DNA from: Pisaster brevispinus
Lineage: Eukaryota; Echinodermata; Asteroidea; Forcipulatida; Asteriidae
DNA length: 64,000 nucleotides
Reading direction: 5' to 3'
Assembly (NCBI GenBank): GCA_023634235.1
Contig: JAMKCF010000002.1
Coordinates: 14,317,091-14,381,090 of the forward strand
The notes under the pieces: generated by a model
Databases searched by the model: none
The model's input: the letters and a program-made list of their open reading frames with translations, nothing else
What the model was told of the DNA's origin: nothing
Program-made: the position numbers and the translations under genes
Shown: one piece after another, positions 12,165 to 23,440 of the stretch
How the letters are laid out: the number at the start of each line of letters is the position of its first letter
Position numbering within the stretch: position 1 is the stretch's first letter

Positions 12165-12245
12165 ACACAGCCGAGGTGGTTAAGAGGTGTGCACTGTGAT
12201 ACAGAAGGCGCTCGAATCCTTCTCGACTTTATCTGCGGCGGTACA
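12165..12245 (+). repeat. tRNA-Ser/Leu-like SINE head
   Basis: It has an A-box-like AGCCGAGGTGGTTAAG and a B-box-like GCTCGAATCC about 40 bases later. No convincing acceptor stem can be folded, so this is a SINE relic rather than a tRNA gene. A second GCCGAGGTGGCC occurs near 13250 without a B-box. Confidence 0.45.
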
Positions 12246-12894
12246 ACAACAGCCAATGTTCTTTTCCTCCAATCAATGTACCGAAAGTGAGGCTGGACGG
12301 GTAAAAATAGTCTGGTACCGTAATGAGTTGTATTCTACACTTCTTCAGTAACACAGGGAACCAGACAGAAAAGATGTGGCGTCGTTATACAATGTACAAC
12401 CTATGAAGTCCTCGGTTTAGACACAGATCGCAAACTGTTGTGTCCACTTGCTTACTGGTTCGTTGAACATAAATTCCAGCCTCCAAAAATTACCCCACAC
12501 ACAGTAACGCTGGAACACTTTTGAAAAGGTGGGGGAGGCAAAGTCATACAACATTCGACAAACAGGGCTTCCTTCCACCATTTGCTAAGGAAAATGTTAA
12601 AATATTTTGGCAGAATGAAAGTGGCAAATAGCTACTTTTTCGGTTGGCAGGAGGGTTGGTCGCGAGGCCACCCCTCCCCCCAGCTTCCCCTGGACCGCCG
12701 CTGATGCCCACATGGGCCTATTATACCACTCGCCCAAATAGAAAACGGGTTTTATATTAATGTCAAGGGCAAACAAATTTAACCTTTCGCAGAAAGTGTT
12801 CTTGTTTGAGATTGAACCCGGGGGGAAATAGGTCAAACTGATTCAAGCGACTGGACTATTTCGAGATGAAACGTCTAGTTTGGTCTACTGCTCA

Positions 12895-13055
12895 ATAGAA
12901 AGAAACCGATCCTCGATGATCGGGGACAATTTCTTTATCCTGCGGATGGGACAATATGCCCGGACGTACTAGTACTACTAGGATTGGTACGGTAGTGTGC
13001 GTAAAAGAACCCGAACACTTATCGTGGAAGAGTAGCGGTTAATCCCAGTGTTTTT
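12895..13055 (+). repeat. Diverged LINE 3' region (same type as 44290-44636)
   Basis: The words 'ctttatcctgcggatgggac', 'gtgcgtaaaagaacccg' and 'cacttatcgtggaagag' match the 3' region at 44320-44450. It is an old, short fragment with no coding capacity. Confidence 0.5.
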
Positions 13056-13940
13056 GGTTCACATAATTACAGCAAGCATCCTTGTTGACAGGTTTCCCCT
13101 GACTTGCGTGCTACAGCGATTAAGTTCACTTATGGAGCATCCTTAGTTTCATTACCATAAATGTGCAATAACAATAATAACCATTCATTGTCGGGTATGT
13201 ATTGGATTTCATTTTGGGGAATAACAGTGGGTGGGGCAAGGAATCTGAGCCGAGGTGGCCTTCTCGCTTGTTACGCCACTGAGCAGAAAGATCGCAAAAG
13301 ATCACCTCTTTTGCAGCAGATCATCTCTTTCGCAGAAGATAAACCTCTTTCCGTTCCAGTGCCGCGTCGATTCAGGTGCCATCACCCCTAACCCCTTGTG
13401 TCAACTTCATAATAAGGTCTCACAGTCCTAATTCAGAATCGGAAACACTCCCAAATTACAACACTCAGTTGACAGGATTATTACTGGCCCGAAGTGATTC
13501 GACAGGCCCGTAGGGCTGGGGGTGTCCTGTGGGGGTGTGAACAGACTCGCTTCGGGCACAGGCGTTTCTAAATGTTTCGATTTATTTAGCTTTCAGAGAC
13601 CTTGAAAAATAGTCTGAAATATTGACGCATCGGAACGGGGCCAGTCGTTGGAACAAATTTCCATTTGAGCAGGCATGACCCCACGTGTTGATATGGTTTA
13701 AACTACAAATTTAATGATCTGTTTTCCAAGTTGTTTTTCGTCTTCTCGCGCGGGGTGAGCTTTGGGTGAAATGAGACGGTGGCCCAACAGTGGGTGTTAC
13801 CCGACCTGAGTTCGTCCTCTCGCTCGTGTGTTCAATCAGGACAATACTGAGCATAAAACAGGCTGAGCTGTGGAACCAGTCCATAGCAAATTTTGTCAAA
13901 CTCTATTAATTAAGTTTGTACCAGCGCACTTGAAGAGATT
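13056..13940. other. Intergenic, nothing recognised
   Basis: No supported gene. It ends just before the minisatellite. Confidence 0.4.
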
Positions 13941-13944
13941 GCAT

Positions 13945-14615
13945 TCGTGATTTGGCTTGCTGTCATGTGGCTTGCTGTCTGGTGGCTTGCTGTGTGGTGG
14001 TGTATTTTCTGTTGGCTTGCTGTCCAGTGGCTTGCTGTCCGATGGCTTGCTGTCTGGTGGCTTACTGTCTGGTGGCTTGCTGTCTGGTGGCTTGCTGTCT
14101 GGTGGCTCGCTGCCTGGTGGCTTACTGCCTGGTGGCTGGCTGTCAGGTGGCTTGCTGTCTGTTTGCTGGCTGTTCGGTGGCTAGCTGTCTGGTGGCTTGC
14201 TGAGAGGCTTGCTGTCAAGTGGCTTGCTGTCTGTTTGCTGGCTGTTCGGTGGCTTGCTGTCTGGTGGCTCGCTGCCTGGTGGCTTACTGCCTGGTGGCTG
14301 GCTGTCAGGTGGCTTGCTGTCTGTTTGCTGGCTGTTCGGTGGCTTGCTGTCTGGTGGCTTGCTGAGAGGCTTGCTGTCAAGTGGCTTGCTGTCTGTTTGC
14401 TGGCTGTTCGGTGGCTTGCTGTCTGGTGGCTTGCTGCCTGGTGGCTTGCTGAGAGGCTTGCTGTCAGGTGGCTTGCTGTCTGGTGGCTTGCTGTCTGGTG
14501 GCTTGCTGTTCGGTGGCTTGCTGTCTGTGGCTTGCTGAGTGGCTTGCTGAGTGGCTTGCTGTCTGGTGGCTTGCTGTCTAGTGGCTTGCTGTCTGGTGGC
14601 TTGCTGTCAGGTGGC
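13945..14615. repeat. 15-bp minisatellite with a 162-bp higher-order period
   Basis: About 44 copies of a 15-bp unit (consensus TGGCTTGCTGTCTGG) occur. Distinctive variants recur with a 162-bp period: GGTGGCTCGCTGCCTGG at 14101 and 14263, and TTGCTGAGAGG at 14197 and 14359. Blocks of about 11 units have therefore been duplicated as a whole. Because 15 is divisible by three and the unit lacks stops, long frames stay open on both strands (WLAVW-type and SHQTA-type pentapeptides). I regard these as by-products of the repeat. Confidence 0.9.
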
Positions 14616-14924
14616 TTGTTTCGCAAGAGCAGCTTAGGTCAGCATCAAGATACAGTTTCCACATGTTTTGTCTAAACCGTCCATGTCCACTTCTGAGCTG
14701 GACGATGGAGGTTGGTGCCCCGTTGTTGAGGTGCTGGTTCGCAGATGATGGATGGAGGGCACTCGGTGCAGCAGTTGTTTATACTTATTCTCTATTTTTC
14801 TGCTGACCATGACTTTCGAGAGTTTCCTGTTGTTTTTCAGCAGGTATTTCATACGTTGCTGCTGCAGTGTGGTTTTCTTGAGTTAAGCATTTGTCTTTGC
14901 TGGCGTCTTTGCATGAAGGGTGTG

Positions 14925-15120
14925 ATCTGGGTTAGAGGCCTTCTGGCCGAATGCGAGGCATTGTGACTCCCACCTGATGTCCGCAGGTACAAATCCCAGC
15001 CAAGACTGGCAACATCTGTAGGTGTATATCTATACACCCGGACACAATAACCTGGATGGGGTTTGTGGGCCTATACCCCTCCTAGGCTCATGTACCACTT
15101 TCGAGAAAAATAAATAAATA
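14925..15120 (+). repeat. tRNA-derived SINE with A-rich tail
   Basis: It has an A-box-like TGGCCGAATGCG and a B-box-like GGTACAAATCC about 45 bases apart. A unique body follows ('tatacacccggacacaataa') and the unit ends in AAATAAATAAATAA. It is a complete-looking SINE on the plus strand. Confidence 0.6.
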
Positions 15121-15710
15121 ACCCCGAAATTGATCATTTATTCCGAGACAACTTTACCGGATCGGAAATGACTACTGGAGTCAAAAACACACAATAAAAA
15201 CAGCATCTTGTTTATTCTACACACAAAGGAACTATGTAAACTATGTTGAAGTCCCCTAACCATAAAAGACTTCTCTCGCCTAGATGAACTGCACAACATG
15301 ATGGCATTTGTCAGAAACCTTCGACGTGAACACACACAAAACAAGTCGACTGTTCGAGGTGACAAAAAACGTTAGGCATCAAAGCGGAAGTTTATATTTA
15401 CCCAACGCGGTCGTGCAAAATGTTGCACATACCGCGTAACAATAAAACGCTCTCGTTTTATTGTCATAAAAAGGGAGTCGTTGAACTCCGGTGTATCTTG
15501 CGGTCAGCGATGTCAATGTACTATATGCGGACGTTATGGTTAACCACGGTGGAAGATAAACCATAACTAAAACACTGTTCATTCTGGGTTGGATTTTGTA
15601 ACTTTGTCAAAAAAAGACAACTTCACTGGTCTGGTCCTTGCTCTATGACTGGAGCATGAATAAATTACACTTGGCTGTGACATGATCACCTACATACATA
15701 CATCGGCCCT
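15121..15710. other. Intergenic, nothing recognised
   Basis: No coding or repeat signal I can support. Confidence 0.4.
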
Positions 15711-15717
15711 TTACGAA

Positions 15718-16080
15718 ACTATACGGCTTGGGCTTGGGTGTGGACTTGGGCTTGGACTACTTGGCCCCTTGCACCAGGCATCACACGCGGCACGCTTCCA
15801 TGCTCGCCATTTTGGCGAGTCAATTCGGTTAGCGTGTAAACGCCACATGAAACACTGTGACCACTAACTCTCAAAACGGCACAACCAAGAGTTTACTGTG
15901 TTGCGATGACGTCGGGTCAAGTCTAAACCGGGAGTTGTTGTTGTTTTTCGTGTAATACGAAAAAATGTGCCTTCTTCACGCTTTCCTTACAGGCCTTCAA
16001 ACAGGCGGACGAAGCCCAGGCCAGGGCCCAAACTGGAGCCCAAGCCAGGGTCCAAACTGGTGCCCAAGCCGGTGCCCACA
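15718..16080. repeat. Two opposed GGCTTGGGC / GCCCAAGCC short tandem blocks
   Basis: At 15723-15765 the plus strand reads repeats of GGCTTGGGC/GGACTTGGGC. At 16010-16080 the complementary type (GCCCAAGCC, GCCCAAACTGG) occurs about five times. The two blocks therefore form a loose inverted pair about 250 bases apart. Confidence 0.5.
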
Positions 16081-16173
16081 TTAATTTGGTTTTTGATATT
16101 GGGCATGGTGTAGGCCCGGCCCCTTAAAGTGTATTCATTGTGTACTTGGAATCTCAGGAATTCTTGAGAGGAT

Positions 16174-16283
16174 TATTATATATATATATATATATATATA
16201 ATATCAAGTCATGAACCACAAGGGAAACTGACTGGGAAATTTTATTAGTCAGTCAGTTTCCCTTGTGGTTCATGACTTGATAT
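16174..16283. repeat. (TA)n followed by a perfect 34-bp inverted repeat
   Basis: A TA run (about 16176-16200) leads into arms 16201-16234 and 16250-16283. The arms are exact reverse complements with a 15-bp spacer. The arm sequence (core AACCACAAGGGAAACTGACT) recurs once near 33452-33490, 62793-62815 and 63755-63790, marking the end of a tRNA-bearing repeat family. Confidence 0.8.
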
Positions 16284-16299
16284 TTAATATAAAAAAGTC

Positions 16300-16545
16300 G
16301 CATCCCCTTAAGGTGATCCCGTGGCTGCCGCTTCCCAGGTTGAATCGTAAACGTGGGTGTGATCCCTGGCTACACAGCAGTTAACGGTTGTATGACTTCT
16401 GACTGGCACCCCGAACAAAGATATTGACTAATAGGGAGACCGCCAACATAGGGCTGGATAGCTCAGTTGGTAGAGCGCCGGTACGTTAATCCGGAGGTCG
16501 TTGGTTCAAGTCCCGCTCCAGTCAATTTTTCTTTGTTCAAACCCA
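16300..16545 (+). repeat. tRNA-bearing interspersed repeat, copy 1
   Basis: A tRNA-like unit lies at 16452-16523. Its acceptor and D stems pair well, and its T-arm has one mismatch. The anticodon position reads GTT (Asn), but the preceding base is C instead of the invariant T and the anticodon stem has a T-T mismatch. The same unit with the same flanks recurs at 33300-33373 and 62850-62926, so it is a repeat rather than a single-copy tRNA gene. A functional Pol III promoter is plausible. Confidence 0.65.
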
Positions 16546-16548
16546 AAC

Positions 16549-16550
<2 letters not shown>

Positions 16551-16582
<32 letters not shown>

Positions 16583-17340
16583 TTTGGGGGGGAGAGGTTA
16601 CCCCTCTGCCCTAGGTCGGGCATGGTGTAAAATGCCCTCCAACGTATATTACACAACCGTGTTTGGTTCCCAACCTTTCTGCTCACCAAAATCATGTTGT
16701 CTCAACAAAGAGTACCACCAGATCTTAGTTCCGTATCTCTAACATCAAGGTTTGACGTAGAAAACTTTTAAAAGACCACAATATTTCCAGGTAGGTTATA
16801 AATTATATGAACGAAAAGACAAAATAATGATGTCCAAACGATACAAATTCATTAGTGTCGCAATTAACAGCTTGAACAGGCAGCAAAGAACAGACCTAGC
16901 AATCTTTATTTTAAAAAATATATATTAATTAATGGACACCAATCAAAAAAGGACCACACGCTCTCACGAAAAAAAAACCACCTCATCAGTTTATTTAATT
17001 GTTTATTTATTTTATTTATTTTATTTCTCCAAGTCTGGTGGCCCTTGCTCTAACATGAATCATCTTGGGATTCATCTTCGTTTCCGGAAAACAGACCACA
17101 CACGTCCAAGACTGAGGACGCCCTTACCCACTTGCTATCCTATCATCAATAAACGTCACCTTATCATTTTCATTTTTGACATCTTGGCGTTGAATATTTG
17201 CGCTATCTGCGTGTGTGTTTCCTTGTACATGGCTGGAGATTCCAGGATATCTCCACTGTAAACCACAGGTTTTGTAAGTCAAAACTTTTACTGGACCCGG
17301 AAAAAATCTTCCACGAGACCTAAGCTTTACAATGGTGTAG
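16551..17340. other. Intergenic; long T run
   Basis: A (TA)n-T(21)-G run lies at 16551-16594. Nothing else recognised. Confidence 0.4.
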
Positions 17341-17344
17341 ACAA

Positions 17345-17475
17345 TTAGAAGTTACTAGTAAACTTGCGGGTACAACCATGTGTAAATCTCTTTTCGGAAG
17401 GAGTGTTGGCTCTGAAAAGAGCCGGTGTTGTCTCGACGTTTCGAACCGTTTGCTCTGCTCGTCTTCAGGAGAAGT
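17345..17475 (-). mobile_element. Penelope-like terminal hairpin repeat
   Basis: On the minus strand 17472-17433 reads CTCCTGAAGACGAGCAG, then a short loop, then GTTCGAAACGTCGAGA. This is a stem followed by GAAACGTC. The rest (TCTTTTCAGAGCC, then 'gatttacacatggttgtac') matches the arms at 6863-7300. The CTGAAGA...GAAAC layout resembles the hammerhead ribozyme core (CUGANGA...GAAA) reported for Penelope-like elements. Stems I and III were not verified. Confidence 0.5.
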
Positions 17476-17480
17476 AACAC

Positions 17481-19000
17481 ATGTTTCTTTCTACGCGTTC
17501 ACTGCAAGGGCAGGGGAGTTGAAACACTTAAGTGTACATTGTAGTCTTAGTTTCTTATAAAAAAGTCCGTGTTTGGAAATGACTTGTTATTTTTTAGGTC
17601 ACTTGTGAAGTGCTAAGGACTCTGGCCAGTGGTCCATAGTGGGCATTTTGTGCCCTGTTGTATCATCTTACGTCAGAGTACCGCAGGAGTGTTTTTACTT
17701 CTCGCAACGGCAACATGGAAACACGGTATTTATAACAAAATTGATGAGAACACAAGGAGGTTAAATGTACTACGAAAGCCCGTCCTCCCAAGACCCATAC
17801 GTCTTGACTATCTCCATATTTTGACCTAATCCTTTCATACACGTCTACATTTACTTTCCAAGCATCCAGTCGATGCCGGTAGACGGTTTTATCAAAAAAG
17901 CATTTCATCTTTACTCGATGGAACAATTTGGCGTGCTCAGGGACACAAACAGATCATTTGAAGAAAAAAAAACTGTCATAAAAGTAGCCCTACTTGTAAC
18001 GTTTGTTCGAGAATTAGGTCAGCTATTATAATGACCCGTTTCACCTTGAACGGGTTAGCGTTTTGTTTCTTGTTTTTCCCTGGGGGCAATCAGTGTATAC
18101 TCTGCCTGGAGTCTTGGTAGCAGACAAGGGTGCCAGACTATGGAGGAGTCGTGGATTATTAGTCAAAAGCTGCCGACGGGTGATAAATAAAAAAATGTGC
18201 GCTGTGAATTACCGAGTGAGGCCAACGTAGAAAATTAATTAGCAGCTCCGCGCCATTATGTCGTTATGGCGGGAAAACTGGAATTGAACCGATGCCTGTC
18301 TTGGGTTCGCGTTGGCGCGAACGCTGAAATTGAACCGGCGAGACACCTCGGAATGCTAGCCACGCTCCCGGCCTGGCGGAGATTATGGGTGAAATGATAT
18401 GCACAACTCATATTTTACAGTGGAATCCTAAACGGTTCTGGTTAATCTCTCTACATAATAGCTTGGTGAGAGAGAAAACAAATAGGCAAACGATGTTTCT
18501 CTGTGAGTGTCATTTTTGTAAAAATTTTTCCCCCCGGGGCTAAAGCCCCACTGATGGATGAGCTGGGACATTCCACCATGGTGACATGTTTACACGGGTT
18601 CGCGGTCTACACGGGGTAAGGCGACATGTCCCACCCACTAGTCCTTACTACAGCCATTTGCGTTTGTTTTATTTTTCACAAAATATACTTCAATTTATTT
18701 AGTTTGGTCATTTATCTTTTTTTGACGAATCGAAACCGGAGAATCTTTAATAAGCGTAGTAGGCAGTGGAGTAGATATTTTCATTTTCCTTTGAAAGGGG
18801 GGGGGGAGCAAACACAACTTGGGGGTATTTGGACACGGGCACTTGGACCCACCCATCCATACCCCTACCCATCCATACCCCTACCCCACCCCGCTGGTTA
18901 CGCTAAACTGTATAAACAGGTCCTTTGATGAGTGGCGGGCTTTCAGATATCTAGGTAGAGCACGCAGGTGACGGGAAAAAAAACATCATCAATGTATTAA
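17481..19000. other. Intergenic; tRNA-like scrap
   Basis: At 18280-18345 two copies of a T-arm-like 'ttgaaccg' word (minus-strand CGGTTCAAT) suggest an old SINE. No gene is recognised. Confidence 0.35.
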
Positions 19001-19006
19001 GAGAAA

Positions 19007-19216
19007 GTGTTTCACATGCCTCTCAAGACCCACGTTGTCGATGAGGGCCGAAGCCCCGAAATCCACATGCTCGATTTGGCGGTCGGCATTTGGTGGTACT
19101 GCCAGGCATGGACCAAGCTGCCAGGTTACTGGTACGGGTTCACTGGCCGGAGTCGTTCAACGGACACCTTCTGGTGTGCCGTTGACTGCTTTCAGATTGC
19201 CCACCAGTGCCCGTAA
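19007..19216 (+). other. GC-rich open stretch, unassigned
   Basis: A 69-codon open frame in a locally GC-rich block is rich in aromatic residues and Cys (a YCQAW and a WCAVDCF motif). A second frame is also open for 69 codons, which argues for composition rather than coding. I see no acceptor and donor pair and recognise no family. It could be an exon or a dispersed repeat. Confidence 0.25.
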
Positions 19217-19900
19217 TAAACGGGAATGCGGCCCGTTGTTATAATCGTTGCGCAATGGACCAGAGGAAAACACATTACGAAAGCAAGACCATTAAAGAAG
19301 TCAGTCGACGCCTGCCTGTCAACACTCTCATACACAACAACAAAGGAGATGAGATTTCCGTGCCGTAACCATGACAACGTCGTCTCTCTTCCGGGATGTG
19401 AGCATTCTTTAGACAATGGGTGTGTTTTAGCTGGAAAATGGTATAAAGAGTTGTGGATGACGCAGAGTTCTTGTTAAGCGGTGAGCGGGGAAGGAAAAAA
19501 AAACACGGCGAGTAGGACAGGGAAGGGGTAGTAGTGGCGCCGTAGAAGGTGACACTAGGGCTGGGGCGAGGAACGTTCCCCGATGTCTCTACATCCGACT
19601 CCAGCCATGCATCGCTTCCGGACGACACGCGTGATAAGCTCATTCATAGACAGTATGAAGACAGATACCAAAACCACTCAAGCAGTTACCAACTCGACCT
19701 TCGGTGACCCATCATCTATCTATTTGGCGCCATGTCCAACGCCGCTAATAATACTGCTCGATCCCACGGTAAAGTGAGCCGCAATTAGTCAACGCATTGG
19801 TTCGAATCTCGAGCTGACAACAAGTATTTACTGTTTTCTTCAATTCACATAATCAACAAAACTTGATTCATCCCTTCCTCAAGGCTTCATATAAATTCAG
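19217..19900. other. Intergenic, weak exon-like features only
   Basis: An ATG at 19732 is followed after 37 bases by a donor-like GGTAAAG, and a 64-codon frame lies at 19583-19777. Neither shows a recognisable domain or signal. Confidence 0.3.
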
Positions 19901-19904
19901 GTTG

Positions 19905-20060
19905 TGGTTACGAGGTTGAGTTTCTTCCATGTCTTTGACCTCTGATGTGGACCCCCGGCTCAAATCCCGCTCCGGGGATTGGGGTTCTTAAGTTGAGGTT
20001 TTCCCCGCAAATTTAGAATTGAGATTTCTGTAACATCTTCCCTTGGGCCTAATTATTACG
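19905..20060 (+). repeat. tRNA-derived SINE family D, copy 1
   Basis: The core 'ctttgacctctgatgtggac' is followed by a B-box-like GGCTCAAATCCC. The downstream phrases ('ggggttcttaagttgaggt', 'ttttcccc') are shared in order with 25545-25720 and 57355-57500. Confidence 0.5.
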
Positions 20061-20309
20061 GTGCAAGATACCTTTGAATGTTTCTTGGTTTCATTGCCGT
20101 GCAGAAAGATATAATACTAGGCCTATAATTAATATATTTTGGCGTCTACATTATATCAAGACCAACTCTCTCTTGAGAAAAGATACACTTGAAGTTTCTC
20201 ACTCGAGACTTCGTTGGAATGGGTCTTTGCAGACTTTCGTGGCACTCTATGATATAAATGAATATTGAAAACAATTGAATATGGAAACTTTGCGTGGTTG
20301 AAAAACAGC

Positions 20310-20402
20310 CCATACATTTGTGGCGGTTCTGAAAGGAACCGATGGTGTGACCAGTAACCACTCGACGTTTCGATCAGTATGCTCTGATCGTCTTCAGGAG
20401 AA
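20310..20402 (-). mobile_element. Penelope-like terminal hairpin repeat
   Basis: Minus strand 20402-20361 contains CTCCTGAAGACGATCAG, loop AGCATA, CTGATCGAAACGTCGAG. This is a perfect 7-bp stem (CGATCAG/CTGATCG) between CTGAAGA and AAACGTC. It is the best-preserved member of the family in this window. See the entry at 17345 for the ribozyme comparison. Confidence 0.55.
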
Positions 20403-20410
20403 CGTTGAAA

Positions 20411-22790
20411 TAATGATGAAAGGGCCCCTGTTGTTGGTCTACATAACACAAATTGAACGTCAGGGGCTGAGCTGGGCCCACAGACACCTGGCCCCAGGAT
20501 GATGCCCAAATCATCGCTGACGTTCGCACTTGCCTGGTTACTATGAACCGTCTGTGACAGCCACATAAAGGGCGGGAAAGATGCCTACATTACTAGAATT
20601 ACACTTTGGCGTCATGTTTTATGTACTTTTCTATTATTAAGCGGTCCAACGCCATAAAGTGCCTAAGTACATGACAAAAGGTTCCTAATACTTGTTCAGG
20701 GCGGTTAACGTCATCGAATTACACTTCACTTTAATACTTGAAGGTTTTTTTTTTTTATTGCCTCCAAACATATACAAAAAAGTTCTAATACCTGGAAGAA
20801 GCACGCCACAAAAAGTTGGGTTTACAACTGTGGAAAAAAAAGAGGAAGGTTGAGTCCCCAAACGAGTGCGCCGGCACGCAGTCTCAGGTCCCCCGACTCC
20901 TGGGTGAGCTCCCTGGGCCCGATTATGCGGTTTAGTTAGCGCACACACCCCGGGGGCATCTCTACTATTAATCACGGGCGCAAACAATGCAGTGCACAAT
21001 AGCAAGGACTGGCAACAAGTCAACATGGAGACAATGGGGGCGGGTCCTATACATGGGTGAACTTAGGTCCTATAGGTGGGTATTGGCCAGCGTATAGCTC
21101 AATGACATTGGAGGGTTCTTCGCTGGCGAAGGTCCACGGTCAGCAAAGCTCCGTGGTTTCTTAAATAGTCAAAACTTTTTAAAGACAGTAAAGTGGGTTT
21201 TCCTTTAAGCTGAAGTGTGCGCAAGGTGAGTCGTAAATGTCTCACGAAGTTGATGTGTTAACATCTTGGTGACGTTTTCAAGAATCAGTATATTTTGACC
21301 GTTTTGAGACAAAATGGGAAGGGGGGAGACAATTTTGGGAGAATGGTTAACGATAAGACAAGCTGATGTAAGATAAATGGATTGATGATATCGTAGTAAG
21401 ACTAGAGCAACATGGACAAAAAAGCTTGTAATTTAAGTTATAATATCATATCACAATCATCATTAAGGTTGTGTTCATCTGGTCCCCCGAAACGCCCCTT
21501 TACTCTATAGGCTGTGCAAGTCTCCCATGTAGTCCAACTGCGGGACCAAGTTGGTCCAAACCGTACTGAGTTTTCCGTGTGCCCAATTCTGTTTCTTCGA
21601 ATACTCCGTAGTGTCATAACGCTATTTATGGCTACAAAAAATATATATATATATTGTTGGCAAAGTGAAATTTAACCAAGAAGTATTTACAAGTAAAATA
21701 AATTTAACGAATCAACAACAACAAGAACAACAACAACAACAACCCGAGAATTAGAATTGACCTCCGCTTCCAGTTACTATCTTGTAAACAGAGAAGAATG
21801 TTGCCCAACTGATGTTACTAAACCCGTACTGGTCGCACAAACTCGGGAGTGATTGGCAATTGGGGTTCCATCTCCAATTTGCCTGTTTTTATCTTTCATC
21901 TGTTACTCCAATTGTCTTTCGTATTTCTATTCTTGTGAACTTGTCATTGATTGAGACGTCAAGCATCTGTCTCTCTCAGTGCTCTTTGCGCTGGACAAAG
22001 TTTGACGTGCTCTGTTTCGAAGTCCATGTTTTTGCACAGCAATTCATTGGTAGCACCATGGATGTAGTATGCACTTATCTTAGGCCCATCTCTGGGAAAG
22101 TCATTTGTACGTTCTTATGGCAAAGTATCTGTTAGAATAGGCGTATGCATAGAAATTAGACTACTAAGTTACGGTGGACGATTGCATAAAAATAAAGACA
22201 AATCTTCACCGTGGTAGGTGTTTGCCATTTACCAAAGTATTTTAGGTAGGCTGTAATGCCTGTTGTTGGATCAAACACAGTTCTTATAGGAGCAGCTGAC
22301 TTGTGCAGACACGAGGTGGAGACTATGCAACCATAACCTGACAGACGCTGAAAAAAAAGAAGATAAATTGCCAGGTCGTTGAGCCTTTAGTTGATGGCAG
22401 TGCTCCCCGTAGATTGGGACAAAAACACGGCATGCCGTCCCCTTGTGTCGGTCTGGTGGCTGCTCATTAGGAGGACAAACCCCATAATAGAAGAGCCAAC
22501 CTCCCATGTTGCTTTTGCAAAGGGGAAATGACTTAAACTGCTGACACTTAAAGGGAATGTCTAGGCACAGATAATAATGGAAGCAGCTTCTCCATAAAAA
22601 AAAGAGGTTTCCAAAACGATTTTTTTTTAAAGTTTCCATCGTGGTTGGAGGCATTATGTAAACCGACAGTATCATCACACGTGAAAGAAGAGTGAGATGT
22701 GCAATGGTGGAAATTGAGGCAACTTTGAAGTGGATCGATGCGTAGTCACTCCTTGCCGACTATACTCTTGAACCCGTTTTCCTCCCCCCC
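20411..22790. other. Intergenic, nothing recognised
   Basis: (CAA)n lies at about 21716-21742. The longest frame (22271-22678, -, 135 codons) has no domain and no intron borders. No repeat could be matched to the rest of the window. Confidence 0.4.
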
Positions 22791-22814
22791 CCCTTTTCTA
22801 GGAAAACCACAATC

Positions 22815-23010
22815 TCCCAGGTGCATAGCCCTGCTTACTTAAGCAGCAAATTATGCTTAACAATTTCCTTCTAAGCAGAAATGAGCAGGATACCAGTCAC
22901 AAATTGTACATGTAACATGGTAGTTTGGCTGGTAACTTTATTTTGGTAAGCACAATTTTATTGTGCTTAGCAAATTGTTTGTGCTTAAGCAGCTCTATGA
23001 AATTGGGCCC
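22815..23010 (+). mobile_element. MITE family E, copy 1
   Basis: The left part (GCCCTGCTTACTTAAGCAGC) and the right end (GCTTAAGCAGCTCTATGAAA, then TTGGGCCC) are inverted-repeat related. The middle 'gagcaggataccagtcacaa' is shared with copies at 26585-26745 and 41160-41335. It is non-coding. Confidence 0.65.
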
Positions 23011-23039
23011 AGACCACCGGGTTTTAATTGTTAAATAGT

Positions 23040-23440
23040 GGCTCTACAATTCTACGGAGCTCTGGGGCTGCCATTCAACTTGTTGAGATCCCGGGATAAT
23101 TTACTCCTGAACGTAAGATGTCGACATCCCGAGATGATTTATGTCGGCCCGACGACATATTGAAAGTAGAATGTCATCTTCCTAACGTAATTTACCATGG
23201 GTTCTCGAGATTTGCAGGATGTCATCCCGGGATGAACTATCTCGGGTTGTCGACATCCTCCGTTCAGGATGTCGTAATTCCGAGATAATTTATCTCGGGA
23301 TGTCGACAAGATGTCGACATCCTCAGAAAAAAATTATCGGAAAGACGACATCTTATCTTCAGGATGTCGTCATCCCAAGATAAATCATCTCAGGGTGTCG
23401 ATATCTTACGTTTATGATGTCATCATGATGTCATCATCTT
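23040..23440. repeat. Cluster of GATGTCGACATC / CCGAGATAAATTATCTCGG palindromes
   Basis: The words GATGTCGACATC, GGATGTCGT, CGACGACAT and the inverted pair CCGAGATAA/TTATCTCGG recur about every 25-40 bases on both strands, some with exact palindromic centres (23290-23310). The structure would fold into many alternative hairpins. No other copy lies in this window. Confidence 0.6.

Noticed and set aside
13910..14675. Long open frames of about 240 codons on both strands
   Set aside because: They follow from a 15-bp tandem unit without stops. Pentapeptide repeats on both strands and no splice or start context argue against genes.
16452..16523. Functional tRNA-Asn(GTT) gene
   Set aside because: Base 33 is C rather than T, the anticodon stem has a mismatch, and the same unit with the same flanks occurs twice more as a repeat.
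20156..20566. 136-codon minus-strand frame
   Set aside because: It runs through the Penelope-like hairpin repeat, so it is an accidental frame.
22271..22678. 135-codon minus-strand frame
   Set aside because: No domain, signal or exon border; composition is like the flanking non-coding DNA.
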